Source of the DNA: an alpha proteobacterium SCGC AAA536-K22
GTDB lineage: Bacteria > Pseudomonadota > Alphaproteobacteria > Puniceispirillales > Marisalimonadaceae
Assembly: GCA_000421325.1 (NCBI GenBank)
Contig: ATWQ01000003.1
Coordinates: forward strand, 1-64,000
DNA: 64,000 nucleotides
Direction: 5' to 3'
In this document: piece after piece, positions 56,351 through 64,000 of the stretch
Layout of the letters: each line of letters begins with the position of its first letter
Position numbering within the stretch: position 1 is the first letter of the stretch
The notes under the pieces: generated by a model
Seen by the model: the letters and a program-made list of their open reading frames with translations, nothing else
Told to the model about the DNA's origin: nothing
Database searches by the model: none
Made by a program: the position numbers and the translations under genes

Positions 56351-58273
56351 ATGAAAAATAAAGGTCAAAAAAAATTAGAACGAACAGTTTCTAGAAGATT
56401 TATTTTTTTATCTTTGCTCAAAGGTTCAATTATTGGGACAATTGGCTGGAGATTATTTGACCTTCAATTGGTTGAAAATAGAAAATATGAAAAACTTTCC
56501 GATGACAATCAATTCAATTATCGAATTATTCCTCCTGAAAGGGGAAGAATATTAGATAGAAAAATGAGACTTTTAGCTGGTAATATGGACGGATTTTCTC
56601 TTGTTTTGAATTGGAATAAAGATTTGAATGTTCATCAAATTATAAAAAAAATATCAAATATTATTATTTTAAATGAAAAAGATATAATCAATTTTTTTAA
56701 TAAAATTAGACATCAAAAAAATAATTATTCTAAGAAAATATTAATTACAAAAAACTTATCTCAAAAAGATGTTTCTAAGTTGGCTGTTAGAAGTATTGAG
56801 TTTCCAGAAATAAGTTTTTCTATGTCTAAAAGAAGAGTGTATCCACAAGGTATTATTGCAGGTCATATAACAGGTTATACTGGTCCATATTCTGATAAAA
56901 ATATTCAAAATAGTTCCTTAAATGAAATTGAAGTAGGTAAAAGAGGGATAGAAAAATATTTTGACGTTCAATTAAGAGGTGAATTTGGTAGAAAGAGAAA
57001 TGAGGTGACTTCAAAAGGTCATGTGATTGACTCACAGATTTACGAAAACACCAAGCCTGGTTTAGATGTACAAGTTTCCTTAGATATGAAGCTTCAAGCC
57101 TTTGCCGTTGAAAGGCTTGAAAGGGGTAATTATGAATTAGTTTCTATTAGAAATAGAAAAATAAAAAAACAAATAAGTAAATTGAAAAAAATTACTTTCG
57201 TAAATAATAATTATGTTTTTATAAATAAGAAAAAAAAGGTGGTTAATCCTCAATCTGGCTCTTTAATTGTCATGGATGTAAATAATGGGGAAATATTATG
57301 TTCTGTTTCGTCACCTGGCTTTGATCCTAATATTTTTTCAAGAGATCTAGAAGTTAATGAGTGGGACAATGTCAAAAATAATTTAAGATCTCCTCTTTTA
57401 AATAGAAGTATGGCAGGTGTTTATCCACCTGGCTCTACAATTAAGATGGCCGTTGCATTAGCAGCTCTGGAAAGTGGAATAATTGATTATAAAACTAAAT
57501 TTTTTTGTAATGGTTCTAAAGAATTGGGCACTAGTACTTTTCATTGTTGGGCAAAAGATGGTCATGGCAATTTAAATTTAATGCAAGCAATTGAACAATC
57601 ATGCGATGTATTTTTTTATGAATTAGGTTTGAAAGTTGGAATTGATAAAATAGCAGTTATGATGAAAAAACTAGGTTTAGGTCAGTACTATAATGTTCAG
57701 ATTCATGACAAAGCTAAGGGTGTGGTGCCAAATATTGAATGGAAACTAAAACGCGACGGGTTGAATTGGTCTTTAGGCGAAACCTTAAACGCTTCTATAG
57801 GTCAAGGGTATCTTTTAACCACACCACTACAACTTGTAACAATGGTCTCAAGAATTGCAAATAGTAAATTTGCAGTGAGTCCTTCTCTAGTCATGTCTTC
57901 AGAAAACAAAAAGTTTAATGAGTTAAATATTAATGTTGAACATTTAAATTTTATTAAAAAGGCAATGGAAAAAGTAGTTGTTGGAACAAATGGAACTGCA
58001 AGACACTATAAAATTGGATCAAAAAATATAGAAATGGCAGGTAAAACAGGTACAGTACAAGTTGTTAGAATTTCTGAAGCTGAAAGAGAGCAAGGCCTAA
58101 TTAAAAATGAAGATCGACCATGGAAAAGAAGAGATCATGCTTTATTTGTTGGATACGCCCCTGTCTTAAATCCTAGATATGCCGTAAGTGTTGTAGTTGA
58201 ACATGGGGGTAGTGGTTCATCAGTAGCTGCACCAATCGCAAGAGATGTATTTAAGCATTTATTTAAATTATAG
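56351..58273 (+). CDS. mrdA: Penicillin-binding protein 2 (peptidoglycan transpeptidase)
   Basis: A 640-residue class B PBP. One membrane helix (about residues 18-38) precedes a PBP dimerisation domain with PPERGRILDR and a transpeptidase domain with the Ser-x-x-Lys S362-K365 (STIK), S417 in SCD and K565 in KTGT. It cross-links peptidoglycan in lateral wall synthesis together with RodA. A lysine-rich insert of about 35-45 residues (around 260-300) sits before the catalytic domain's first strand (SGSLIVMDV), where E. coli PBP2 has only a short loop. It lies three bases after mreD and 14 before rodA. Confidence 0.95.
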   Translation: MKNKGQKKLERTVSRRFIFLSLLKGSIIGTIGWRLFDLQLVENRKYEKLSDDNQFNYRIIPPERGRILDRKMRLLAGNMDGFSLVLNWNKDLNVHQIIKKISNIIILNEKDIINFFNKIRHQKNNYSKKILITKNLSQKDVSKLAVRSIEFPEISFSMSKRRVYPQGIIAGHITGYTGPYSDKNIQNSSLNEIEVGKRGIEKYFDVQLRGEFGRKRNEVTSKGHVIDSQIYENTKPGLDVQVSLDMKLQAFAVERLERGNYELVSIRNRKIKKQISKLKKITFVNNNYVFINKKKKVVNPQSGSLIVMDVNNGEILCSVSSPGFDPNIFSRDLEVNEWDNVKNNLRSPLLNRSMAGVYPPGSTIKMAVALAALESGIIDYKTKFFCNGSKELGTSTFHCWAKDGHGNLNLMQAIEQSCDVFFYELGLKVGIDKIAVMMKKLGLGQYYNVQIHDKAKGVVPNIEWKLKRDGLNWSLGETLNASIGQGYLLTTPLQLVTMVSRIANSKFAVSPSLVMSSENKKFNELNINVEHLNFIKKAMEKVVVGTNGTARHYKIGSKNIEMAGKTGTVQVVRISEAEREQGLIKNEDRPWKRRDHALFVGYAPVLNPRYAVSVVVEHGGSGSSVAAPIARDVFKHLFKL

Positions 58274-58287
58274 AAAAGTAAGTTGAT

Positions 58288-59415
58288 GTGATGAATAGGA
58301 ATACTAATAAATTTTCTTCAGATACTATGATTACCATTATTTTTTCAAAATTTTTAAAAATAAATTGGGTAATTATATTTTGTCTAATATTTTTAGGATT
58401 AGTTGGTGTTGCTTCTTTGTATTCTGCGGCAGGAAGTGATTGGAATCCATGGGCAAAGAATCACTTAATAAGGTTAATTTTTGGTTTTTGTTTAATGTTT
58501 GTTATAGCTTTTATACCCTCTAAAATTTTTTTTAAATATAGCATTTTGTCGTTTTTTATTGGTGTAGGTGCTCTAATATTGGTAAAATTTATAGGCTCAG
58601 GAAGTGTACAAAGATGGATATCTTATGGAGGCATAAATTTTCAACCTTCTGAGATTATGAAATTATCGTTAATTTTAATCCTTGCAAAATATTTTGATCA
58701 TATATCAAAAATACAACTAGATAAACTTTCACCATATATTATTCCAATCTTCATCATTCTTATCCCTGGTTTTTTGGTTATTTCTCAACCAGATTTAGGA
58801 ACTGGTTTAACTTTAATTTTACTTGGACTTTCTATATTGTTCTTTGTAGGGATATCAATGAAATTGGTCATTTTTTCTATTTTGATATCCTTTGCTTCTG
58901 TCCCTTTCATTTGGCAGCAGTTATATGAATATCAAAAGAATAGAATATTAGTGTTTCTAAATCCAGAAATGGATAGTTTAGGCAGTGGCTATCAAATAAT
59001 ACAGTCAAAAATTGCCATTGGTTCTGGTGGGTTATTCGGGAAAGGGTTCTTGTTGGGAAGTCAAAGTAGACTGAATTATTTACCTGAAAAACATACAGAT
59101 TTTATATTTACTTTAATTTCAGAAGAGTTAGGTTTTTTTGGCTCAATTTCTATTATTTTAGTTTTTTGTTTATTAATCACATCTATTATGAAAATTTCTT
59201 TTAAAGTAGAGTGTCTATTTTCTAAAGTTGTAGTCTTTGGAATAGGTTTTTTAATTTTTCTTTATTTAAGTTTAAACATCGGTATGGTCTGCGGGTTACT
59301 TCCTGTTGTTGGCGCACCGCTACCTTTAGTAAGTTACGGTGGAACTTCGTTATTAACAGTTTTAATTGGGGTAGGGATGGTATTAAGTATCAATATTCAT
59401 GATAAAAAAGTATGA
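58288..59415 (+). CDS. rodA: Peptidoglycan glycosyltransferase RodA
   Basis: A 375-residue SEDS protein with about ten membrane helices. Conserved family spots are the ISYGGINFQPSEIMK loop, the FLNPEMDSLGSGYQIIQSKIAIGSGGLFGKGF segment with the catalytic-region Asp, and LPEKHTDFIFTLISEELGFFG. The C-terminal GAPLPLVSYGGTSLL is the SEDS signature. It polymerises lipid II into glycan strands in complex with PBP2 encoded just upstream. Confidence 0.95.
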   Translation: MMNRNTNKFSSDTMITIIFSKFLKINWVIIFCLIFLGLVGVASLYSAAGSDWNPWAKNHLIRLIFGFCLMFVIAFIPSKIFFKYSILSFFIGVGALILVKFIGSGSVQRWISYGGINFQPSEIMKLSLILILAKYFDHISKIQLDKLSPYIIPIFIILIPGFLVISQPDLGTGLTLILLGLSILFFVGISMKLVIFSILISFASVPFIWQQLYEYQKNRILVFLNPEMDSLGSGYQIIQSKIAIGSGGLFGKGFLLGSQSRLNYLPEKHTDFIFTLISEELGFFGSISIILVFCLLITSIMKISFKVECLFSKVVVFGIGFLIFLYLSLNIGMVCGLLPVVGAPLPLVSYGGTSLLTVLIGVGMVLSINIHDKKV

Positions 59416-59433
59416 TAAATTTAATATATTACT

Positions 59434-60432
59434 ATGAGGAAGAAAATGTTTAGATTTTTTGTGATTAGAAAATGGTTTTTATGGTCTTGGTTAGGCTCCT
59501 TAGTTATTTTATCGTCCTTATGGGTTCAAGTTAAAATTGATGTGAAAATAAATGAGTGGTTTGGAAAATTTTATGACATGATACAAAAGGCACTAGCTAA
59601 ACCAAATGCAATAACAATAGGTGAATATTGGGAAAGTTTATTTTCTTTTATTTCATTGGCAGGCTTATACGTTGCGGTTTATGTTGTTATAAGTTTTTTT
59701 ACAGCCCATTATTTATTTAGATGGCGAGCTGCAATGGTGGAGTGGTATCATTCAGTTTATGACAAAGCAAGTAAGATAGAGGGAGCAGCCCAAAGAGTAC
59801 AAGAAGATACAATAAAGTTTTCACGTATTATGGAATCTTTAGGAACAAGTTTAATAGAATCAATGATGGTTTTGTTTCAATTTATTCCAATATTATTAGG
59901 CTTATCAGTTGGAATACCAATTTATTTCTTTGGAGATTGGCAATACGGATTGGTTACAGGTGCTTTAATATGGACTTTAGGGGGAACTATTTTTTTAGTA
60001 GTACTTGGTTGGATTTTAAGATTAGTTGGCGTTGAATATGATTTACAAAAAAAAGAAGCTGCTTATAGAAAATTGTTAGTTATAGCTGAAGATGATGGTT
60101 CTATTCGACCAAAAAAAATAGAAGAACTTTTCTATGATGTTCGATCAATTCATTTTCTGAGTTACATACGTTATTTATATTTTAATATTGGTCGAATGGC
60201 ATATTTACAGGCTAACGTTTTATCAGCATATGTTTTTTTGGCACCTGCTATAGTTGCAGGAGTTGTAACTCTTGGAGTCATGCAGCAAATTATTAGAGCA
60301 TTTGGAAGAGTAGAGGGTTCGATGCAATATTTATTAAGAGCATGGCCAACTATCATCGAGTTAGCAAGTGTTTACAAACGATTGAGAGAATTTGAAGCAA
60401 GAATATTAGAAGATGATAAAATTAAAATTTAA
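59434..60432 (+). CDS. SbmA/BacA-like inner membrane transporter
   Basis: A 332-residue membrane protein of the SbmA/BacA family. About seven or eight membrane helices are visible. Segments typical of the family are FFTAHYLFRWRAAMVEWYHSVYDKASKIEGAAQRVQEDTIKF and EAAYRKLLVIAEDDG. SbmA and BacA take up peptides and other substrates using the proton gradient and are needed in some rhizobia for survival in hosts. The protein is shorter than SbmA (about 400 residues) with no ATPase domain. It follows rodA by 18 bases, so it may be co-transcribed with the elongasome operon. Confidence 0.8.
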   Translation: MRKKMFRFFVIRKWFLWSWLGSLVILSSLWVQVKIDVKINEWFGKFYDMIQKALAKPNAITIGEYWESLFSFISLAGLYVAVYVVISFFTAHYLFRWRAAMVEWYHSVYDKASKIEGAAQRVQEDTIKFSRIMESLGTSLIESMMVLFQFIPILLGLSVGIPIYFFGDWQYGLVTGALIWTLGGTIFLVVLGWILRLVGVEYDLQKKEAAYRKLLVIAEDDGSIRPKKIEELFYDVRSIHFLSYIRYLYFNIGRMAYLQANVLSAYVFLAPAIVAGVVTLGVMQQIIRAFGRVEGSMQYLLRAWPTIIELASVYKRLREFEARILEDDKIKI

Positions 60433-60447
60433 ATATATGTATTATAT

Positions 60448-61248
60448 ATGAGCCAGCTTCAATTTTCAATTGGTATATTGAGTTGGAAAGGTTATGACAG
60501 CTTAAAAAACTCATTGATTTCATACGAAAAAAATGGTCTTTCAAAATTAACAAATAATAAGTTTATTTGTTTACCTGAATATAATGAAGAAGGGATTAAA
60601 ATAGCCAAAAAATTTAACTATGAACCTATTTTAATTGATACAAATATTGGAATTTTTGGAGGTTTCAAAGAATTAGCAAAACAAATGCCTGAAGGACCAA
60701 TATTGTTATTAGAAAATGATTTAGAATTAATTGAAAATGCAAAATCTACTTTAAATCAAATTAAAAAATCAATTGATTTGCTTTCTAAACATAATGCCAT
60801 TCAAGTAAGATTAAGAAGTAGGTTTGATCCTGGAGAACCTTTTGTTGCTATTCTAAAATATAAAAAATATTGGTCAAATAATTTTCTTTGTTCAGTAAAA
60901 AGATTTTTTAGACCAGCCAAGGCAAAAAAGTTAATAGGAACTTCAATATATTCAATTCAAAATCCAGAAACACGTCATCCAAAATTTATAAAAAAATTAT
61001 CAAATGAGTTTTATCTATTATCAAGCGCAGTTCTAAATTGGACTAACTTAGCTATATTAGTCGACCGTGATACTTATTTAAGAACGATAATTAAAAGAGC
61101 AGAACATATTCAATCAAAGAAATATATTAATGGGTTCAAAAATATTGAAATTGAATTAAATAGTTTATGGTGGAGAGAGAAAAAATTTAAAATCTTAACG
61201 GCACCTGGTTTGTTTAAACATAACAGGTTATCCCCAAGAGGTTACTAA
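60448..61248 (+). CDS. Glycosyltransferase-like protein (GT-A fold, family uncertain)
   Basis: A 266-residue soluble protein. The N-terminal FSIGILSWKGYDSLKNSLISYEKNGL and the LLLENDLELI motif look like a family 2 nucleotide-sugar glycosyltransferase core, with ENDLE in place of the DxD metal motif. A basic middle (KYKKYW... RFFRPAKAKK) and a C-terminal WWREKKFKILTAPGLFKHNR follow. The acceptor and sugar are unknown. It lies 15 bases after the SbmA-like gene and converges with glmU. Confidence 0.6.
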   Translation: MSQLQFSIGILSWKGYDSLKNSLISYEKNGLSKLTNNKFICLPEYNEEGIKIAKKFNYEPILIDTNIGIFGGFKELAKQMPEGPILLLENDLELIENAKSTLNQIKKSIDLLSKHNAIQVRLRSRFDPGEPFVAILKYKKYWSNNFLCSVKRFFRPAKAKKLIGTSIYSIQNPETRHPKFIKKLSNEFYLLSSAVLNWTNLAILVDRDTYLRTIIKRAEHIQSKKYINGFKNIEIELNSLWWREKKFKILTAPGLFKHNRLSPRGY

Positions 61249-61258
61249 TGTAATATTA

Positions 61259-62542
61259 TTATTTCTTTTTGTTTATTTGATAAGCTCTACCAATAGCAAG
61301 AGTGTTGTTGGGTATGTCCTTGTTGAAAGTACTACCTGCTCCCATTGTTACATTTTCTCCTATTTTTATTGGAGCAATAATTGTTGAATTAGAGCCTACA
61401 AAAGAGTTTTTACCAATTTTTGTTTTATTTTTACTTTTCCCATCATAGTTGCAAGTAATTGTGCCTGCTCCTATATTTGTTGATGAACCAATTTCACTGT
61501 CACCAACATATGATAAATGGTTAATTTTAACATTTTCCGAAAGATTACTTTTTTTGATTTCCACAAAATTCCCTACTTTTGAGTTATTTCCTAAAATACT
61601 ATCTCCTCTTATTCTCGCAAACGGACCGATTGATGCTCCAGATTTAATTTTACATTCCTCTAAATGTGAAAATGATTTAATTTGAACTAATGATTCAACG
61701 ATAACATTTTGGCTGAAAACGACATTTGGATGTACCACAACGTCTCTTCCAAATTTAGTGTCGTAATTGATAAAAACAGTTTCAGGGTCTATTAACTTTA
61801 CACCTTTAAGCATAGCATTTCGTCTTAAATGTTTTTGAGAAATTTTTTCTGCTACCGACAGATCAACTTGATTATTAATTCCTAAAATTTCTTCTTCTTT
61901 TATTTCAATAAAAGTTATTTTCTTTTTTTCTTGATTTAAAATTTTAACAAAATCAGTTAAGTAAAATTCTCTACTAATTAAATTTTCTTGAATTTTGTTC
62001 AACTGATTTAGAACTGAGCTATGAATAGCCATAACACCACCATTACAGAATTCTGAATGGATATTCCTCTCTTCAGCATCTTTTTGTTCTATAATTTCAA
62101 TTGGTTCATCCTTAGTTGAGAAAATAATTTTTCCATAGTTATTTTTTTCATTTTTTTTAAAGCCAGTAATTACAAGTTTAGTTTCACTGTTAAATGACTT
62201 TATTACCTTTTTAAGAGTTTGAGAGGTTAAGAAAGGGGTGTCACCAAAACATACAAGTATTATGCCTGTAAATTTTTTAAGCAAAACAGAAGCTTTTTTA
62301 ACAGCATCACCAGTCCCTTTTGGTATTTTTTGTACTACGGTATCAAAACCGTTGGAAATTCCTTCAAATGCTTTAGATTCTTCTGGAATAACAATTATAC
62401 ATTTATTTATATTTGCTGACTTGTTGGCATCAATTACCCACTTAAGCATTGGTTTCCCAGAAATCAAATGTAAAGGTTTAGGAGTGTCTGAAAACATCCT
62501 ACTACCTTTTCCTGCACTTAAAATGATTGAACAAATTTCCAT
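61259..62542 (-). CDS. glmU: Bifunctional GlmU (GlcN-1-P acetyltransferase / GlcNAc-1-P uridyltransferase)
   Basis: About 427 residues from ATG 62542, chosen because MEICSIILSAGKGSRM is the conserved N-terminal strand; an upstream ATG at 62581 would add 13 unconserved residues. The uridyltransferase domain has LSAGKGSRM and a central GDTPF; the C-terminal left-handed beta-helix (about 240-427) has hexapeptide repeats, NHLSYVGDSEIG and NIGAGTITCNYDGKSKNKT with the acetyltransferase catalytic region. It makes UDP-GlcNAc for peptidoglycan and lipopolysaccharide. The last product-side enzyme, glmS, is divergent next door. Confidence 0.94.
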   Translation of the reverse strand: MEICSIILSAGKGSRMFSDTPKPLHLISGKPMLKWVIDANKSANINKCIIVIPEESKAFEGISNGFDTVVQKIPKGTGDAVKKASVLLKKFTGIILVCFGDTPFLTSQTLKKVIKSFNSETKLVITGFKKNEKNNYGKIIFSTKDEPIEIIEQKDAEERNIHSEFCNGGVMAIHSSVLNQLNKIQENLISREFYLTDFVKILNQEKKKITFIEIKEEEILGINNQVDLSVAEKISQKHLRRNAMLKGVKLIDPETVFINYDTKFGRDVVVHPNVVFSQNVIVESLVQIKSFSHLEECKIKSGASIGPFARIRGDSILGNNSKVGNFVEIKKSNLSENVKINHLSYVGDSEIGSSTNIGAGTITCNYDGKSKNKTKIGKNSFVGSNSTIIAPIKIGENVTMGAGSTFNKDIPNNTLAIGRAYQINKKK

Positions 62543-62633
62543 AAAAATGTTATATCTCTTAACATTGTAAATATAAAGCATAAAAATTTCGTTGAATTTT
62601 ATCTTTATAAATATTTTTTAAAAGAGGCTAAGT

Positions 62634-64000
62634 ATGTGTGGTGTGGTTGCTGTTTTAGGTAAAGAAAATGCAAGCCAACTTGTTATTGAGGGATTAAAAA
62701 AACTTGAATACCGCGGTTATGATTCAGCCGGTATTGCTTCTGTTTCTCAAGGTGTATTACAAACAATAAAATCCGAAGGTAAATTAGCGAATTTAATTGA
62801 GAAGTTGGATAAATCAACGAAAGAGGAGATATATTTTGATAATTCTGTTGCTTTAGGTCACACGAGATGGGCAACACATGGGAATATAAGTTTTGAAAAT
62901 GCTCATCCTTTGACAAGCGAAAACAAAATAGCTGTTGTTCATAATGGAATAATAGAAAACTATGAAATTTTAAAAAAAGACCTAACTTCACTTGGTTATA
63001 ATTTTAAAAGTAAGACTGATACTGAGGTTTTACCTCATTTGTTTATGAAGTATTCTAAATTGGGTCATGATCTTTTGGAATCGGGCAGACTTGTACTTAA
63101 AGATATTAAAGGCGCATTTGCTTTTGTTGCGATGAGTGTAGATTTTCCTGGTCAATTATTTGTTTCAAGGAATTCATCACCTTTAGCTATAGGGTTGGGA
63201 GATAATGCGAATTTTATAGGTTCTGATGCGCATTCTATAGATCACCTAACACAAAAAATAATTTATTTAGAAGATGGTGATCATGCATTAGTTAAAATTA
63301 ACAATATAAATATTTTTGATAAAAATTTTAAAAAAGTGAGTAGAAAGATAATTAACATTAAAGCTGAAATTGGTTTGATTACAAAAGGTGGTTACAAACA
63401 TTTTATGGAAAAAGAAATTTTTGAGCAACCAGTCGTCTTGCCTCAAACCACGTCAAGTTTTGTTAGAAATAATTCTGAAATAATAATTGATCTTAATAAA
63501 TTAGGCTTTAAAGACAAAAAATCTTTGATTATTTGTGCTGCGGGTACAAGTTATTACGCTGGAATGGTTGGTAAGTATTGGATTGAACAAATTGCAGATG
63601 TACCTGTTGTTGTCGATCTTGCCTCAGAATATAGATATAGAAAGCCATCCACTTTTGGCCAAAGCTCAATGTTAGTTATTTCCCAATCTGGAGAAAGTTT
63701 AGACACACTGATGGCATTGAGATATGGGAAAGAACTAGGCCTTAAAACAAATGCAATTGTAAATGTAGAGGGTAGCACTATTGATAGAGAAGTTGACTAT
63801 AGTCTATATACTAGAGTTGGTCCAGAAATAGGTGTTGCAAGTACAAAATCATTTACATCTCAACTTGTAATTTTATTTTTAATTGCTGTTGGTCTAGGTA
63901 AAAAATTCAATAATTTAAAAACTCTTCAAATTGAAAAAAAATGTAGGTTAATGAATATGTTACCTAGTGCTATTGCTAAAATGTTACAAATAGAAAATCA
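62634..64000 (+). CDS. glmS: Glutamine-fructose-6-phosphate aminotransferase (N-terminal part, runs off the window)
   Basis: About 455 codons are present and open to the right edge. It starts ATG TGT, so after Met removal the catalytic Cys is N-terminal: MCGVVAVLGKENAS. The glutaminase domain includes YRGYDSAGIA and LGHTRWATHGNIS; the first sugar isomerase domain begins near 285 with ICAAGTSYYAGMVGKYWIE, followed by VISQSGESLDTLMAL and EIGVASTKSFTSQL. AAAGAGG lies about nine bases before the ATG. It makes glucosamine-6-phosphate, two steps before GlmU. I see no glmS ribozyme in the short leader between the divergent genes (91 bases). Confidence 0.95.
   Translation, partial: MCGVVAVLGKENASQLVIEGLKKLEYRGYDSAGIASVSQGVLQTIKSEGKLANLIEKLDKSTKEEIYFDNSVALGHTRWATHGNISFENAHPLTSENKIAVVHNGIIENYEILKKDLTSLGYNFKSKTDTEVLPHLFMKYSKLGHDLLESGRLVLKDIKGAFAFVAMSVDFPGQLFVSRNSSPLAIGLGDNANFIGSDAHSIDHLTQKIIYLEDGDHALVKINNINIFDKNFKKVSRKIINIKAEIGLITKGGYKHFMEKEIFEQPVVLPQTTSSFVRNNSEIIIDLNKLGFKDKKSLIICAAGTSYYAGMVGKYWIEQIADVPVVVDLASEYRYRKPSTFGQSSMLVISQSGESLDTLMALRYGKELGLKTNAIVNVEGSTIDREVDYSLYTRVGPEIGVASTKSFTSQLVILFLIAVGLGKKFNNLKTLQIEKKCRLMNMLPSAIAKMLQIEN

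Noticed and set aside
62543-62633. Short leader before glmS considered for a glmS ribozyme.
   Set aside because: It is too short and AT-rich with no ribozyme-like core, and glmS ribozymes are mostly a Gram-positive feature.

Overview
The window comes from an AT-rich alphaproteobacterium with a compact genome, most likely a free-living marine type. The class assignment rests on several independent signs: a circularly permuted two-piece tmRNA with tag ANDNYAPVAAAA next to an SspB gene; small families I associate with Alphaproteobacteria (DUF1489, DUF2794, DUF3126); a guaB - Sun-type methyltransferase - guaA order; and a YfgM-like/bamB/der cluster. Almost every gene is a recognisable housekeeping gene. 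I see no phage, insertion sequence, CRISPR array, tRNA or rRNA.

Layout. 1-4.3 kb: start of a ketopantoate-reductase-like gene, pirin, a TauE/SafE exporter (frameshifted), a carboxymuconolactone-decarboxylase-like protein, mgtE and DUF1489. 4.4-9.7 kb: an RND efflux pair (adaptor frameshifted at a G10 tract), hisI, rlmE. 9.8-14.5 kb: guaB, rsmB-like, guaA and a small membrane protein. 14.7-17 kb: small or poorly known genes and a short MGMT. 17-20.4 kb: YfgM-like, bamB, der. 20.4-23.2 kb (minus strand): a sodium-type flagellar stator pair (pomA, pomB) followed by a gene whose product aligns with ribosome recycling factor. 23.3-26 kb: a DUF1566 protein, a 500-base stretch with one doubtful open frame, rpoN and a small protein. 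26-29.1 kb: an M23 peptidase (frameshifted) and a small membrane protein, divergent from three tandem bactofilins. 29.2-32.2 kb: a small hypothetical, an alpha/beta hydrolase, purU, trxB (frameshifted). 32.2-37.4 kb (minus): a complete speA / carboxyspermidine dehydrogenase / carboxyspermidine decarboxylase / speB operon. 37.5-41.8 kb: msrA, L36, a tartrate-dehydratase-like enzyme, class I fumarase, sspB. 41.8-42.2 kb: the tmRNA. 42.2-49.3 kb: thyA-folA, mrp, hflK-hflC-degP, serB. 49.3-53.7 kb: miaA and ilvB-ilvN-ilvC. 53.8-61.2 kb: mreBCD-mrdA-rodA, then an SbmA/BacA-like membrane protein and a glycosyltransferase-like protein. 61.3-64 kb: glmU and the start of glmS, divergently arranged.

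Two themes recur. Cell shape and envelope: the elongasome operon, the bactofilin/M23 cluster, GlmU/GlmS and BamB. Protein quality control: tmRNA with SspB, HflKC with DegP, MsrA and TrxB.

Four genes are each split by exactly one surplus base in or beside a homopolymer run (about 1559, 5168, 26972 and 31719). Since thioredoxin reductase is one of them, sequence error is the simplest explanation, but the G10 tract in the efflux adaptor also looks like a possible phase-variable switch. The most novel-looking item is the RRF-like protein in the stator operon.
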